Below are positions 24,329 through 32,458 of a stretch of 64,000 nucleotides of DNA, in pieces. Position 1 is the stretch's first letter, and each line of letters begins with the position of its first letter. Below the pieces are notes generated by a model that was given only the letters and a program-made list of their open reading frames with translations, was not told the DNA's origin and did not search any database. Origin of the DNA: Sipunculus nudus (lineage: Eukaryota; Annelida; Sipuncula; Golfingiida; Sipunculidae); contig CM049313.1 of the NCBI GenBank assembly GCA_026874595.1, positions 47,316,159 to 47,380,158 of the forward strand, read 5' to 3'. The position numbers were made by a program, and so were the translations under genes.

Positions 24329-25882
24329 ATGCCTGGGGGGAGAAAGAAGGTCAACCACTCTGAAGATACAGAGAATAATGGCACAATCATGGACCTGGAC
24401 CAAGGCGCTGTTGGAGACCAAGACAGTGGGGACTCGACAGCAAATGAGACCCTCCTTGCCCTCAGGACAGTGATAGAACAACAAAAGCAACTGACTGAGA
24501 TGTTCCAGCAGTTTCTGTTGACCAGCAGGCCTGTCAGGATAACAGGTGATGTGGCCTCCCCGCAGACGGGCAATAACATGCCCGAGGGCGGAACTGACTC
24601 CCAGGCACATCAGGACCCGGTAGTTCTGCCGGAAGTGGACTCTGTGTCTCCTCCACATCAACAGGAAGTGCAGATGAGCCGCGCTACCTCTGCTGTATCC
24701 GAAAGGAGAAATGGCCACCCGGGTGAAGTAGGGATGGCTGACCTCCCAGCCCGCATAAGACCATCACATTTCGGTTGGCGTGACTACGCTGAGGATTCCG
24801 ATGGTGAGATAGCACGGCAACTAGAGGTGATCGAAAGGAGAGAGAGGGAATACCCTTGGGCACCACCTAGAGGTCGCTGTCATAGCAGGAATGACCAGAG
24901 GAGTCGGCGTCAAAGACCAGCAAGCCCAGCCAGTCGCCACCAGATGGAGCCACCCCGAGCCAAAATGGCTACATTTGATGGAAAGGGCGACTGGGATGCC
25001 TTCATCGTGCCATTCCAGCGCCTGGCACGCAAACATGGCTGGTCTGATGAGCAAAAGGTTGACCGGCTTCATGAATGCATCAGGGGCGATGCCATGCGAT
25101 ATCTGGTATCGCTACCAATGGACGTGACAGAGAGCTATTCAAGGTTGGTCAGCAAACTTGGCCGTAGATACGGCCACCATGAAACACCAGCCTCCCTTCG
25201 ACGCAAGCTCAGTGAAATGAAACAAGGAACTTTAAGTCTAGATGAGTACGCTGAGGATATCTGGCAGACTACTGCCCTAGCGTACCCAGGTGTGGACTCG
25301 TCCGTCCAAGAACAAATCGCAGTCGACGCTTTCTTGAAGGGACTCAGGAACACCAGAGTCTCATATGAGGTGATGTGTCGGGAACCGGACACCATGTCGG
25401 ATGCTCTTGATTTGGTACGGGCTCACCTTATTAACTTCCAGGCCACGATTGGACGCAAAAATGAAGAACAAGCCCGTACCCGGGCTAGAAGGGTGTCGTG
25501 GGCTGATGAGGACGAAGATGTAGAGGCGCCGATACCTTCGGCTCAATCGGTAGCAGTAAAATCGTTTGCCACTACTGACCAGGTGGATGCCCTCCGGCAA
25601 GAGTTGGTGGAAATGCGAAAATTCTTTGACCTAGCTCTGAGCCGAACCAAATCAACGGGCATGTCCGATCAATCCCGAGACAGAAATAAAAGTAATTACC
25701 GTCCCCCGAGTCCTGGCCCACTGGAGCCATCTGGCCGTCCTCCTCGAAGTGCAGAATCCCCAAGAAGGCCTGCTTCACGGTCACCAAGCCCGCATGTCCA
25801 GTGCTACAAATGTGGGGAGTCTGGACATATTCGTCGTGAATGTCAGAGGTCACCAAGTTCTGCAGCGCCGGGAAACGTGTAG
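24329..25882 (+). CDS. gag: Gag polyprotein of the gag-protease element
   Basis: 517 codons from the ATG (MPGGRKKV), intact. The first 220 residues or so are polar and proline/arginine-rich. A capsid-like region follows, starting near KMATFDGKGDWDAF and containing the retrotransposon Gag segment SLDEYAEDIW... FLKGL. It ends with one CX2CX4HX4C zinc knuckle (CYKCGESGHIRREC) for RNA binding. Gag would assemble the virus-like particle in the cytoplasm. The frame ends just after a -1 slippery site. An upstream in-frame TTG extends the open frame, but ATG is the natural start. Confidence 0.9.
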   Translation: MPGGRKKVNHSEDTENNGTIMDLDQGAVGDQDSGDSTANETLLALRTVIEQQKQLTEMFQQFLLTSRPVRITGDVASPQTGNNMPEGGTDSQAHQDPVVLPEVDSVSPPHQQEVQMSRATSAVSERRNGHPGEVGMADLPARIRPSHFGWRDYAEDSDGEIARQLEVIERREREYPWAPPRGRCHSRNDQRSRRQRPASPASRHQMEPPRAKMATFDGKGDWDAFIVPFQRLARKHGWSDEQKVDRLHECIRGDAMRYLVSLPMDVTESYSRLVSKLGRRYGHHETPASLRRKLSEMKQGTLSLDEYAEDIWQTTALAYPGVDSSVQEQIAVDAFLKGLRNTRVSYEVMCREPDTMSDALDLVRAHLINFQATIGRKNEEQARTRARRVSWADEDEDVEAPIPSAQSVAVKSFATTDQVDALRQELVEMRKFFDLALSRTKSTGMSDQSRDRNKSNYRPPSPGPLEPSGRPPRSAESPRRPASRSPSPHVQCYKCGESGHIRRECQRSPSSAAPGNV

Positions 25883-27273
25883 GGGCTGGGGCTCTAGACC
25901 CGTCTCCAGTCCCCCGAGATCAAATGGGTCAAGATCCATGTCAGGACGGATTCGATACAATTATGAACGTGAACCGGACTATTCGCAGGGGCCCAGTCCT
26001 TCTGTTGTCATTGCAAGTGAATGATCATACAATCGATGCCATTGTGGACACTGGGGCTGAAGTTACCATTCTATCCAGCCACATATGTCAACAAATTGGA
26101 TTGGACCCTAGGAGAAACGGAAATGAGGTAAAGTTGAAAAATGCTGCACAGGATAGCTATATGGATGGTCGGGCAGGAGTTCCCGTGAAACTGACAGTAG
26201 ACGGTCAAACCATAAACTGGAAGGTCCATGTAGCCCCGATTAGTGATGACCTACTTGTAGGACTCGATTTCCTCCTAGAAGCCGATATTACGGTCCGTGC
26301 CAGGGGAGGAATGCTGATGGGAGGAAAGCCTTTACCCTCAAAGCTGATGTTGCCAGATGGGTCCGTACATAGTATTACTGGGGCACAACTCGCAAGAAAG
26401 ACTACTGTTCCTGCCAGATCACAGGTTATTGCAGAGGTTAAAAGTGCATCTGCCCCGGACCTGCAGGAAGCGGTACTGGAACCAGAAGTACTATGTGATG
26501 GGCTGTTAGTTGCTCGGGTTTTTGTCAGTATGACAGATGTAATACCCGTTTGCATATGTAATGCCACTGACAGTGACGTCACCTTGCCTAAGGACACCAC
26601 ACTGGGACATTTCTTTGCCGGTGACCTACTTGAGGAGATGAACCACTCTCGGAGGGAGGTGGTTACTCAAGAACCACTGACGGAAAAACCAACCATTCTA
26701 TCCCGAGAGGCGGAGATGTATGACCCAGTTTGGCCCAAATATCTGCGGGACTGTGCACAATGGAAGGTGTGCCTGAGGTTGGTCCAGCGGACAGGATGTC
26801 CCGCCACCTTGGGGCCCATCAAGACCTTCCGGGAAAAAGAAGCACGCACCCTGCTGACCGGAGTGGCTACTTCAAGGGGGACAGATGGAGCCAGGTCTGA
26901 TCGGAAGCGGAGAAATCCTACCCTGACCGATCAAAGGAAGAAGCCCCGAAATAAAACAGAGGCTCCAGTAGGGGAGGCCACTCCACGGGCCGTGCATTCG
27001 ACAGCAGATAGCCCACTAGTGTCTGCAAGATCAACAGGTCGGATGGTCAGCACATCGGATCACCTTAACCCTACGACCAGGTTGTCAAGTCCCGTCACCC
27101 GGGCCCCACGAACAGGAAGTATGTCCCTCACACGTACCAGCAGAGAAGGTGCAGAACCCGCAAGTAATGAGGTCGACTGGCAAGAGTGGGCGCTAGCGCT
27201 GGCAGTGGAGAACGTCGAACTGCGCCAGGAGGTCTACCGGCTCAAGCGTCAGCTAGCCAGAAGACAAGGTTAA
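25840..27273 (+). CDS. protease frame with unusual C-terminal extension
   Basis: Open for 477 codons from an internal ATG, but more likely made as a Gag-Pro fusion by -1 frameshifting. An aspartic protease domain carries the catalytic motif DTGAEVTIL near residue 73 and the second conserved segment LLVGLDFLLE about 70 residues later. After the protease, where RT should begin, the frame continues for over 200 residues of basic, Ser/Thr/Arg-rich sequence and finishes in a short amphipathic, probably coiled-coil helix (ENVELRQEVYRLKRQL). No RT, RNase H or integrase motif is present. I read this as an internal deletion of pol that fused the protease to the old 3' coding end. The extension's function is unknown. 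Confidence 0.85.
   Translation: MSEVTKFCSAGKRVGAGALDPSPVPRDQMGQDPCQDGFDTIMNVNRTIRRGPVLLLSLQVNDHTIDAIVDTGAEVTILSSHICQQIGLDPRRNGNEVKLKNAAQDSYMDGRAGVPVKLTVDGQTINWKVHVAPISDDLLVGLDFLLEADITVRARGGMLMGGKPLPSKLMLPDGSVHSITGAQLARKTTVPARSQVIAEVKSASAPDLQEAVLEPEVLCDGLLVARVFVSMTDVIPVCICNATDSDVTLPKDTTLGHFFAGDLLEEMNHSRREVVTQEPLTEKPTILSREAEMYDPVWPKYLRDCAQWKVCLRLVQRTGCPATLGPIKTFREKEARTLLTGVATSRGTDGARSDRKRRNPTLTDQRKKPRNKTEAPVGEATPRAVHSTADSPLVSARSTGRMVSTSDHLNPTTRLSSPVTRAPRTGSMSLTRTSREGAEPASNEVDWQEWALALAVENVELRQEVYRLKRQLARRQG
25870..25876 (+). promoter_or_regulatory. -1 ribosomal frameshift site GGGAAAC
   Basis: In the gag frame the heptamer reads G GGA AAC, a canonical X XXY YYZ slippery sequence, one codon before the gag stop (GTG TAG). 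The next frame is exactly -1. Five nt downstream GGGGCTGG can pair with CCAGTCCCC (one bulged base) to make a stimulatory hairpin. Position, phase and spacing all fit. Confidence 0.85.
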
Positions 27274-27407
27274 GCCGTCTAACGGTCTCTCTTACGGGTC
27301 TTAACCCGTTTCGTTGTGGACTTTCGTGATGTGTCACCCGACAACACTGCGTCCCTGTTTCGCACCGGATCACCTTACAGAAGCTGTCTCGAGGACGAAG
27401 ACAGCCC

Positions 27408-27419
27408 GGAGGGAGGTAG
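27408..27419 (+). promoter_or_regulatory. polypurine tract
   Basis: GGAGGGAGGTAG lies directly against the 3' LTR, the usual primer for plus-strand synthesis. A single T interrupts it. Confidence 0.75.
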
Positions 27420-27718
27420 TGTAGTAAACTCAACAGGCAGGCTGGGATCGTTCCACTATGTGGAGATGGTCCCCTTAGTCGGGGTAGTTCCCCGTGGATA
27501 ATAGCCCTGTGAAAGTAAGGATCGGGGTCAGTTTTAGTCATACAGTCTCAGCGAAGGTTTGTTTTTCCGATTACGGTCGAGCAACCCTTTAGAGACTTGA
27601 CTGAACAGTGCTTACTGTGTGAACCAGACAGTGAATTCTTCGTACAAGACTTCTACCACTTCTTGTTACCAGCTAGGCCATCCCAAAGAAGAATACTGGT
27701 AAGTCCAGTTTTACCACA
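27420..27718 (+). repeat. 3' LTR, 299 bp
   Basis: Same sequence as the 5' LTR on direct reading; followed by the target duplication atat. Confidence 0.93.
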
Positions 27719-27722
27719 ATAT

Positions 27723-28525
27723 TCGTATTCAAATACATTTGCAAAGCATTCGCACCATGTCTAGTATTTATTCAGTTTTAGCCAAACAAAGATGTTGAGA
27801 ATCCAGAATGTACAAAATTCACAAATTTAAATAATGATCATAAGTACCTGGTTTTATGGCTTTTATTTATATTAAAAAAATAAATTTAATATATTCACTT
27901 CGGACTACTTTCACATCAATCTACACACTAGACACAGTAGGAATCTAGATTAATATTATCAACTGCATCTTTGTCTATCATTAATTTCCTTCATATGATC
28001 CCTAATGATTAGTGATGAATAATATGATTTATTTTTTTATCATTAAAATTTAACTGAAAAATACCATAGGTGACTGCATGGTGTTATTTGGAATTGACAT
28101 TGACATTCTATCCATCCATACAAGATTCTTACATCATCAGTAACTGCAAGTTAATTTTCTGTTACTCATCAACTAACAAATTCCTTTTCTATTAATTTTT
28201 CTTTAATTTGTTCTAAAAAACCAATACAAAATTATTAATTTATTGTTTATTGTTATGTTGTTTTTCAAAACAACTATTAGATGAGTTGGGTTGGACACCT
28301 GGATCAACTGTGGCTGGGCATTAGCTGCCTGGCTGCCCCAGTGTATGCTTCGCTCAAGCATGCGTAATCTGATGAAAGGTCAACAAGGTCAACATACAGG
28401 TGACTGAAGAGGGGCTGGATTAAGCCTGGGTTTGACATGGTCTCATAAAAACACATATAAAAGCTACAATATTTGGCCAATTTCTTTCAGCTTTCTAAAC
28501 TACAAAGATGAAATCCTTATGTGTG
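27723..28525. other. no gene seen
   Basis: AT-rich spacer. A short GC-richer patch near 28275-28440 ('gttggacacctggatcaactg', 'ggctgcccc') may be an old repeat but shows no frame. Confidence 0.4.
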
Positions 28526-28529
28526 CATG

Positions 28530-29715
28530 ATATGAAAATTATATCAACAGTGCTCTCAGGAAACAAACGTGCCATGGTCAGAGTTGGGCAAAATTTAAGG
28601 TACTTATTTTATATTTATACTAATAACTTATAAAATATGAAAAATTCAGAACTAATTTTTGGTATTCAATTGAATCTTGGTTAAATTATGTTACATCCCT
28701 GACAAAAAAATCTCTAGCTTCAGCAATCCTCTTGTTAAGGGAGTAAATATATTTCTTGATTTTTTAAAAAGTGCATTATATTTGGGCCCATAACTTAAAA
28801 CAATTACGCAATACTGACATCATTTCTGGCATACGCATAGCGAATGTATAGAAAAATATGTATATTATATATGATCAAAGTCAGATCAGTGGTTTTGATA
28901 TTAGGCAGTCTTACAGTTTAACAATGGGTTTTAATGGAAAAATGAAGTTTTTCATTAATATTTCGAAGGAATTAAGTCCTAGTGATCAAATTCTTGGCAT
29001 GGTAGGGGACATCTAACTGTATGCCAAATTTAAGGAACTTAGAGCTGAAGCTGGGGAGCTGAGCTCTAGCAAACTGCATAACACTAGCTTGATGTAAACT
29101 TGATGTGACATGGTGCTTGCAAACTTGAATAAAATCTACAGTTTTCAACTGGTTTCAAATTTTTGGTGTTAACAGACAAAATGCTAACATAAACATGGTG
29201 TGAAAATTAAATCCACAGTACTTACAGGAAAAAAATATGCCATGGTCAAACTTGGGCAAAATTTAAGGTACTAATTTTATATTTTTGCCAATATTTAAAA
29301 AAATTTAACAGATTTTGATCTAATTTTTGGTATACAATTAAATTTTGATCAATTAAAGTTGTATAAATGAAAAAAAGTGCCTACCTTTAACACTTTTGGT
29401 CTTAAGTGACCAAATATCTTTCCTGATTTTTTTACAAAGTCCATTATGTTTGGGCCCATAACTTTTTAAAATTAAATAATACTGACCTAATTTCTGGCAT
29501 GTACATAGGAACTATATAGAGAAATATTTATGGTAAATATGAAGAAAACCAGATGAGTGGTTTTGATATTAGGCAGTCCTGAAGTGTGAAAAAAGATTTC
29601 TAATAAAAAATTGAGGTTTTTCCTTAATATCTCGAAGGAACGAAGTCCTATTGACCCAATTTTCGGCATGGTAGGAGATTTTGGGGACATCTAACTATAC
29701 GGCGAATTTCAGATT
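28530..29715. repeat. diverged tandem duplication, units of about 500 bp
   Basis: Two units, roughly 28530-29045 and 29200-29715, share an ordered series of phrases: 'tgccatggtca', 'gggcaaaatttaaggta', 'aatttttggtat', 'tttgggcccataact', 'tggttttgatattaggcagt', 'tcgaaggaa', 'aagtccta' and 'ggcatggtag'. They differ by many substitutions and indels, so the duplication is old. No coding frame is conserved between them. Confidence 0.75.
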
Positions 29716-29750
29716 CGTAGGTCCAATGGTGTCGAAACGTGCCAGTCTTA

Positions 29751-29942
29751 CGGACGGACATCCGGACGGACGGACAGACGGACGGACGACGGACAATGGA
29801 CCACGACTATAGCTCAGATGACTTATAGTCAGCTGAGCTAAAAATCGATTGTATTTTTAGCCCTTAGTCTATATAGGCTGATGGGCTTTTGTCTTTAACC
29901 CTAAATTGCTCTCACTCCGTCCGTTCGGTGTCCGTCAACGTT
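29751..29942. mobile_element. two facing GGACGGAC-type repeat ends
   Basis: The left half runs through a 'cggacggacgga' cluster to 'agctgagctaaaaatc'. The right half begins 'gattgtatttttagccc' and ends 'ccgtccgttcggtgtccgtc', the same features in reverse complement and diverged. So two related elements meet head to head near 29846. Confidence 0.55.
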
Positions 29943-29947
29943 TAACT

Positions 29948-30035
29948 TGTGAGCGACCCCCGGGGCAGGTAATCATATGCTTCAGTCTCAAATGAAGGAG
30001 TTAACCAATCCACTGAGCCACGGCTCACCCGGTAT
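29948..30035 (-). repeat. tRNA-like sequence, possible SINE head
   Basis: The minus strand reads GCCGTGGCTCAGTGGATTGG, which contains a good A box (TGGCTCAGTGG). The B box is degenerate (GGGGTCGCTCAC). It is not a working tRNA gene by eye; more likely a SINE relic. Confidence 0.4.
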
Positions 30036-30171
30036 AACCATGTGTGTTTTAGTTTACGCTGTTTACAAACAGCGGTTATGAAATAATGGCGCAATACGAC
30101 AGATCTGTGGTGCCATCAAGCGATTAATCCTACAAACACTTCTGATGTAATACCAGTGGGTGCGTGTGTGT

Positions 30172-30180
30172 AAGAGAGAG

Positions 30181-30214
<34 letters not shown>
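30172..30214. repeat. (GA)n microsatellite
   Basis: About 42 bp of GA dinucleotides with one interruption. Confidence 0.95.
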
Positions 30215-30218
<4 letters not shown>

Positions 30219-30742
30219 AGATAGAGAGTACTCCGACAGCTATTTTCTATAGGGGTTCAAATAAAAAAAAGTTCAACTGTACTGTCAATCTGTTGTATCA
30301 ATTTGATTTAACTGACCTTTAGATCAGGAAAATGATAAAGGGTAGGGGTAAATGTGAATTGTTTTTGCTTCTAATCAACAGATTTATATAATGAAGATAT
30401 GGGAAAGGTCTTTAACGTTTCTATTAATACATGTAACAACACTTTTTTTTATAAATTAGAACACATTTTAGCAAATAAATATGTCAAGTCTAATTAAAAT
30501 ATCTCGATTTTATCATGTTTTCGCATTACAATTTCAAATAGTCGATCCAACTTTCAAATTTTACGGTATAATAATACATAATGATAGAAAAAATATATAT
30601 TCTGGACTTATTTGTACTGTATAAAATCACCGATAAGGCATAATTTTTCAAGGCCAAGTAATGAAAATTTCGCGCAACATCTGCCAGTGCATGTGATATA
30701 CGATATTTTACGCTTATAATTACAGTGTTCTCTTTTAGAAAC

Positions 30743-30895
30743 TGTTGTGTACTTGTTTGCATTAATCCACGGGATAAGTTTAAGAGCTGAGTTTGTATGC
30801 GACACCGGAACGAGACTCTCGTGAGACTGGGCTCTCGAGTATGTATGATGGCTGATTAAAATTTGTTCACGTATAACCGAGTCTGTTATACAACA
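30743..30895 (+). repeat. 5' LTR, 153 bp
   Basis: Starts TGTTGTGTAC and ends TATACAACA, with the 6-bp terminal inverted repeat TGTTGT/ACAACA. Matches the right copy throughout on reading. Confidence 0.95.
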
Positions 30896-30910
30896 AATCT
30901 GCCGACGACG

Positions 30911-31482
30911 ATGGCTGACATCACGCTACCGCCACCCAATCCGTTCCTCCAGAACCCGGGCCAACCGACGGTCCCATGGAAGCGCTGGTTTACCGCTTTC
31001 CAGACTTATTTGACGGCAAATGCTCTCGATACAGAAGCAACGTCTGCGGCACGGAAACGCGCCATATTGATTCACTGTTTGGGGACGGAGGGGCAAAGAC
31101 TGTTTCATTCTATGCCAGAAAGTGATACCTTCACATACGATGAAACTATTACCGCATTGGAAAAACACTTCGGACCTCACAAATCAGCCATGATGGAACG
31201 ATACCGTTTCCGCCAGAGAGTCCAGCGGCAAGGCGAATCTGTCCGTGAGTACGTTGCAGCTCTTACTGAGTTAGCCTCTACATGTAACTTTGGACAGTTA
31301 TGTGATGAATTAATACGTGATCAGTTGATAGAAAAAACACTGTTTCCGCGAATTCGTGAAAGACTCCTAATGGAACCAGACACGTTAACTCTAGAACGTG
31401 CAACTACGCTAGCAATACAGATAGAGAATGCGATCCATGAATCTAAAGTCATGTCAAGTAGTGCCAGTAGTATGGATGGAGG
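30911..31482 (+). pseudogene. gag: gag, 5' part, interrupted
   Basis: Starts MADITLPPPNPFLQNPG, the typical Mag-like Gag opening, and is open through the capsid region (RQRVQRQGESVREYVAALTE, RERLLMEPDTLTLERA). The coding frame is cut by the nested element after 31482 and resumes in phase at 32459. The apparent stop at 31577-31579 lies inside the insertion. Confidence 0.9.
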
Positions 31483-32458
31483 GGTGTCGAGTCATCTCGT
31501 TAACAAGCCATTTCGTAAACATTATCGAGATGACCCATCGGAACATAACGAAGTGTCTCGTATATATATTCTAGATTGACGGGAAAACCCAGATATGCCG
31601 GGCGACAGGTACGATGTTGCCACAGATGACACTTCTCACACTCTGCAGCATGTTGTCGTGTTGTCACTGGTCTTGTACAGGCGATCCACGGGAAATCTTG
31701 TTGCTGTAACTCCATGTTGCTTGCACGAATGCAAGGGACTAAGTTACTTGATCAATTTGCGGCATCCATTATATAAGCAATGAGCTAATGTTTGGTCAGG
31801 GTCGAATGTTTGGTCTAATCTCTTTGAAACTTTAATATTAATTATATCAAAGGAGAAAAAAGGATTTTTAATTATTTGAAGGAATAAACCTTGTGACATG
31901 TATACATAAACAGAGCATTGCATAAACTACCCCGAGTTATCAACAACTTATTAATACACTGACAAACAATTAATTTGAGTACTAAAGCAAACTCATTAAT
32001 TAACTCAGCATACGAAATCACAACTTCAAAGAACTGTTATTTGAAGTGAACAATTACACAAGGAGAGGTCAGATAATATAATATCTGCAAACATTGTAAA
32101 ATTCATAAATTTGTTGGTGAGCATTCTGAAATAGGCTCGCATTTTATATATTCGTTTAGCGGTGATCATTGTGCTGATCAGCGATCAGCTGCAGTCATCA
32201 GAACGCTGGTCAGCGAAATAATACTCGCCTTAAAACCTGCAGACAAGGTCGCATTCGTTATATGTAGTATGCATGGATTTTTTTTCAGATGAGTTTATCC
32301 AAGTATATAATACATCATTGTACCTATTTGCTTGTGCAAGGTGCTTCAAACGTTTAACGAAATGTCCTGATAATGTTAACGAAATGTCTAATATAATCGA
32401 TGCGAAATGTCTTTTGACTGATTAACGAATTTGATTGTTAACGAGATGTCTTGTAAGC
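31483..32458. mobile_element. nested Mutator-like (MULE) element, 976 bp
   Basis: The 9-bp direct repeat ggatggagg flanks it exactly (31474-31482 and 32459-32467), the duplication size of Mutator-like elements. The termini are inverted and share the perfect core CATCTCGTTAACAA, with similarity extending to about 35 bp. Inside the right end the phrase 'gttaacgaaatgtc' recurs several times as subterminal repeats, and partial copies in reverse occur at the left end. No transposase is present, so it is non-autonomous. Confidence 0.87.
31565..31715 (-). pseudogene. PHD-like Cys/His fragment inside the MULE
   Basis: The minus-strand frame contains WIACTRPVTTRQHA and ECEKCHLWQHRTC, a zinc-binding pattern like part of a PHD finger (CxxC ... 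WxHxxC). The frame then diverges. It is probably a leftover of the parent element's coding region; I recall similar segments near MULE transposases in invertebrates but cannot check. Confidence 0.5.

Larger units (their letters stand above)
23374..27718 (+). mobile_element. gag-protease-only LTR retrotransposon, 4,345 bp
   Basis: Complete element bounded by 299-bp LTRs that are identical as read, flanked by atat on both sides (4-bp target duplication, 5 bp if the boundary shifts by one base). It has a primer-binding site, intact gag, a protease frame in -1 phase, and a polypurine tract. There is no RT, RNase H or integrase anywhere in it. It must therefore rely on enzymes from another element, while apparently making its own particle proteins. 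Identical LTRs mean a recent insertion. Confidence 0.9.

Noticed and set aside
24139-24718. Long minus-strand open frames opposite gag
   Set aside because: They lie antisense to the intact gag with its zinc knuckle and show no domain; they are shadows.
25572-26600. Minus-strand frames opposite gag/protease
   Set aside because: Same reason: the plus-strand protease motifs explain the region.
29945-30020. Resemblance to the 5' end of 18S rRNA ('catatgctt..gtctcaaa')
   Set aside because: Only about 20 scattered matches with gaps; no rRNA continues on either side. The tRNA-like reading of the minus strand is better.
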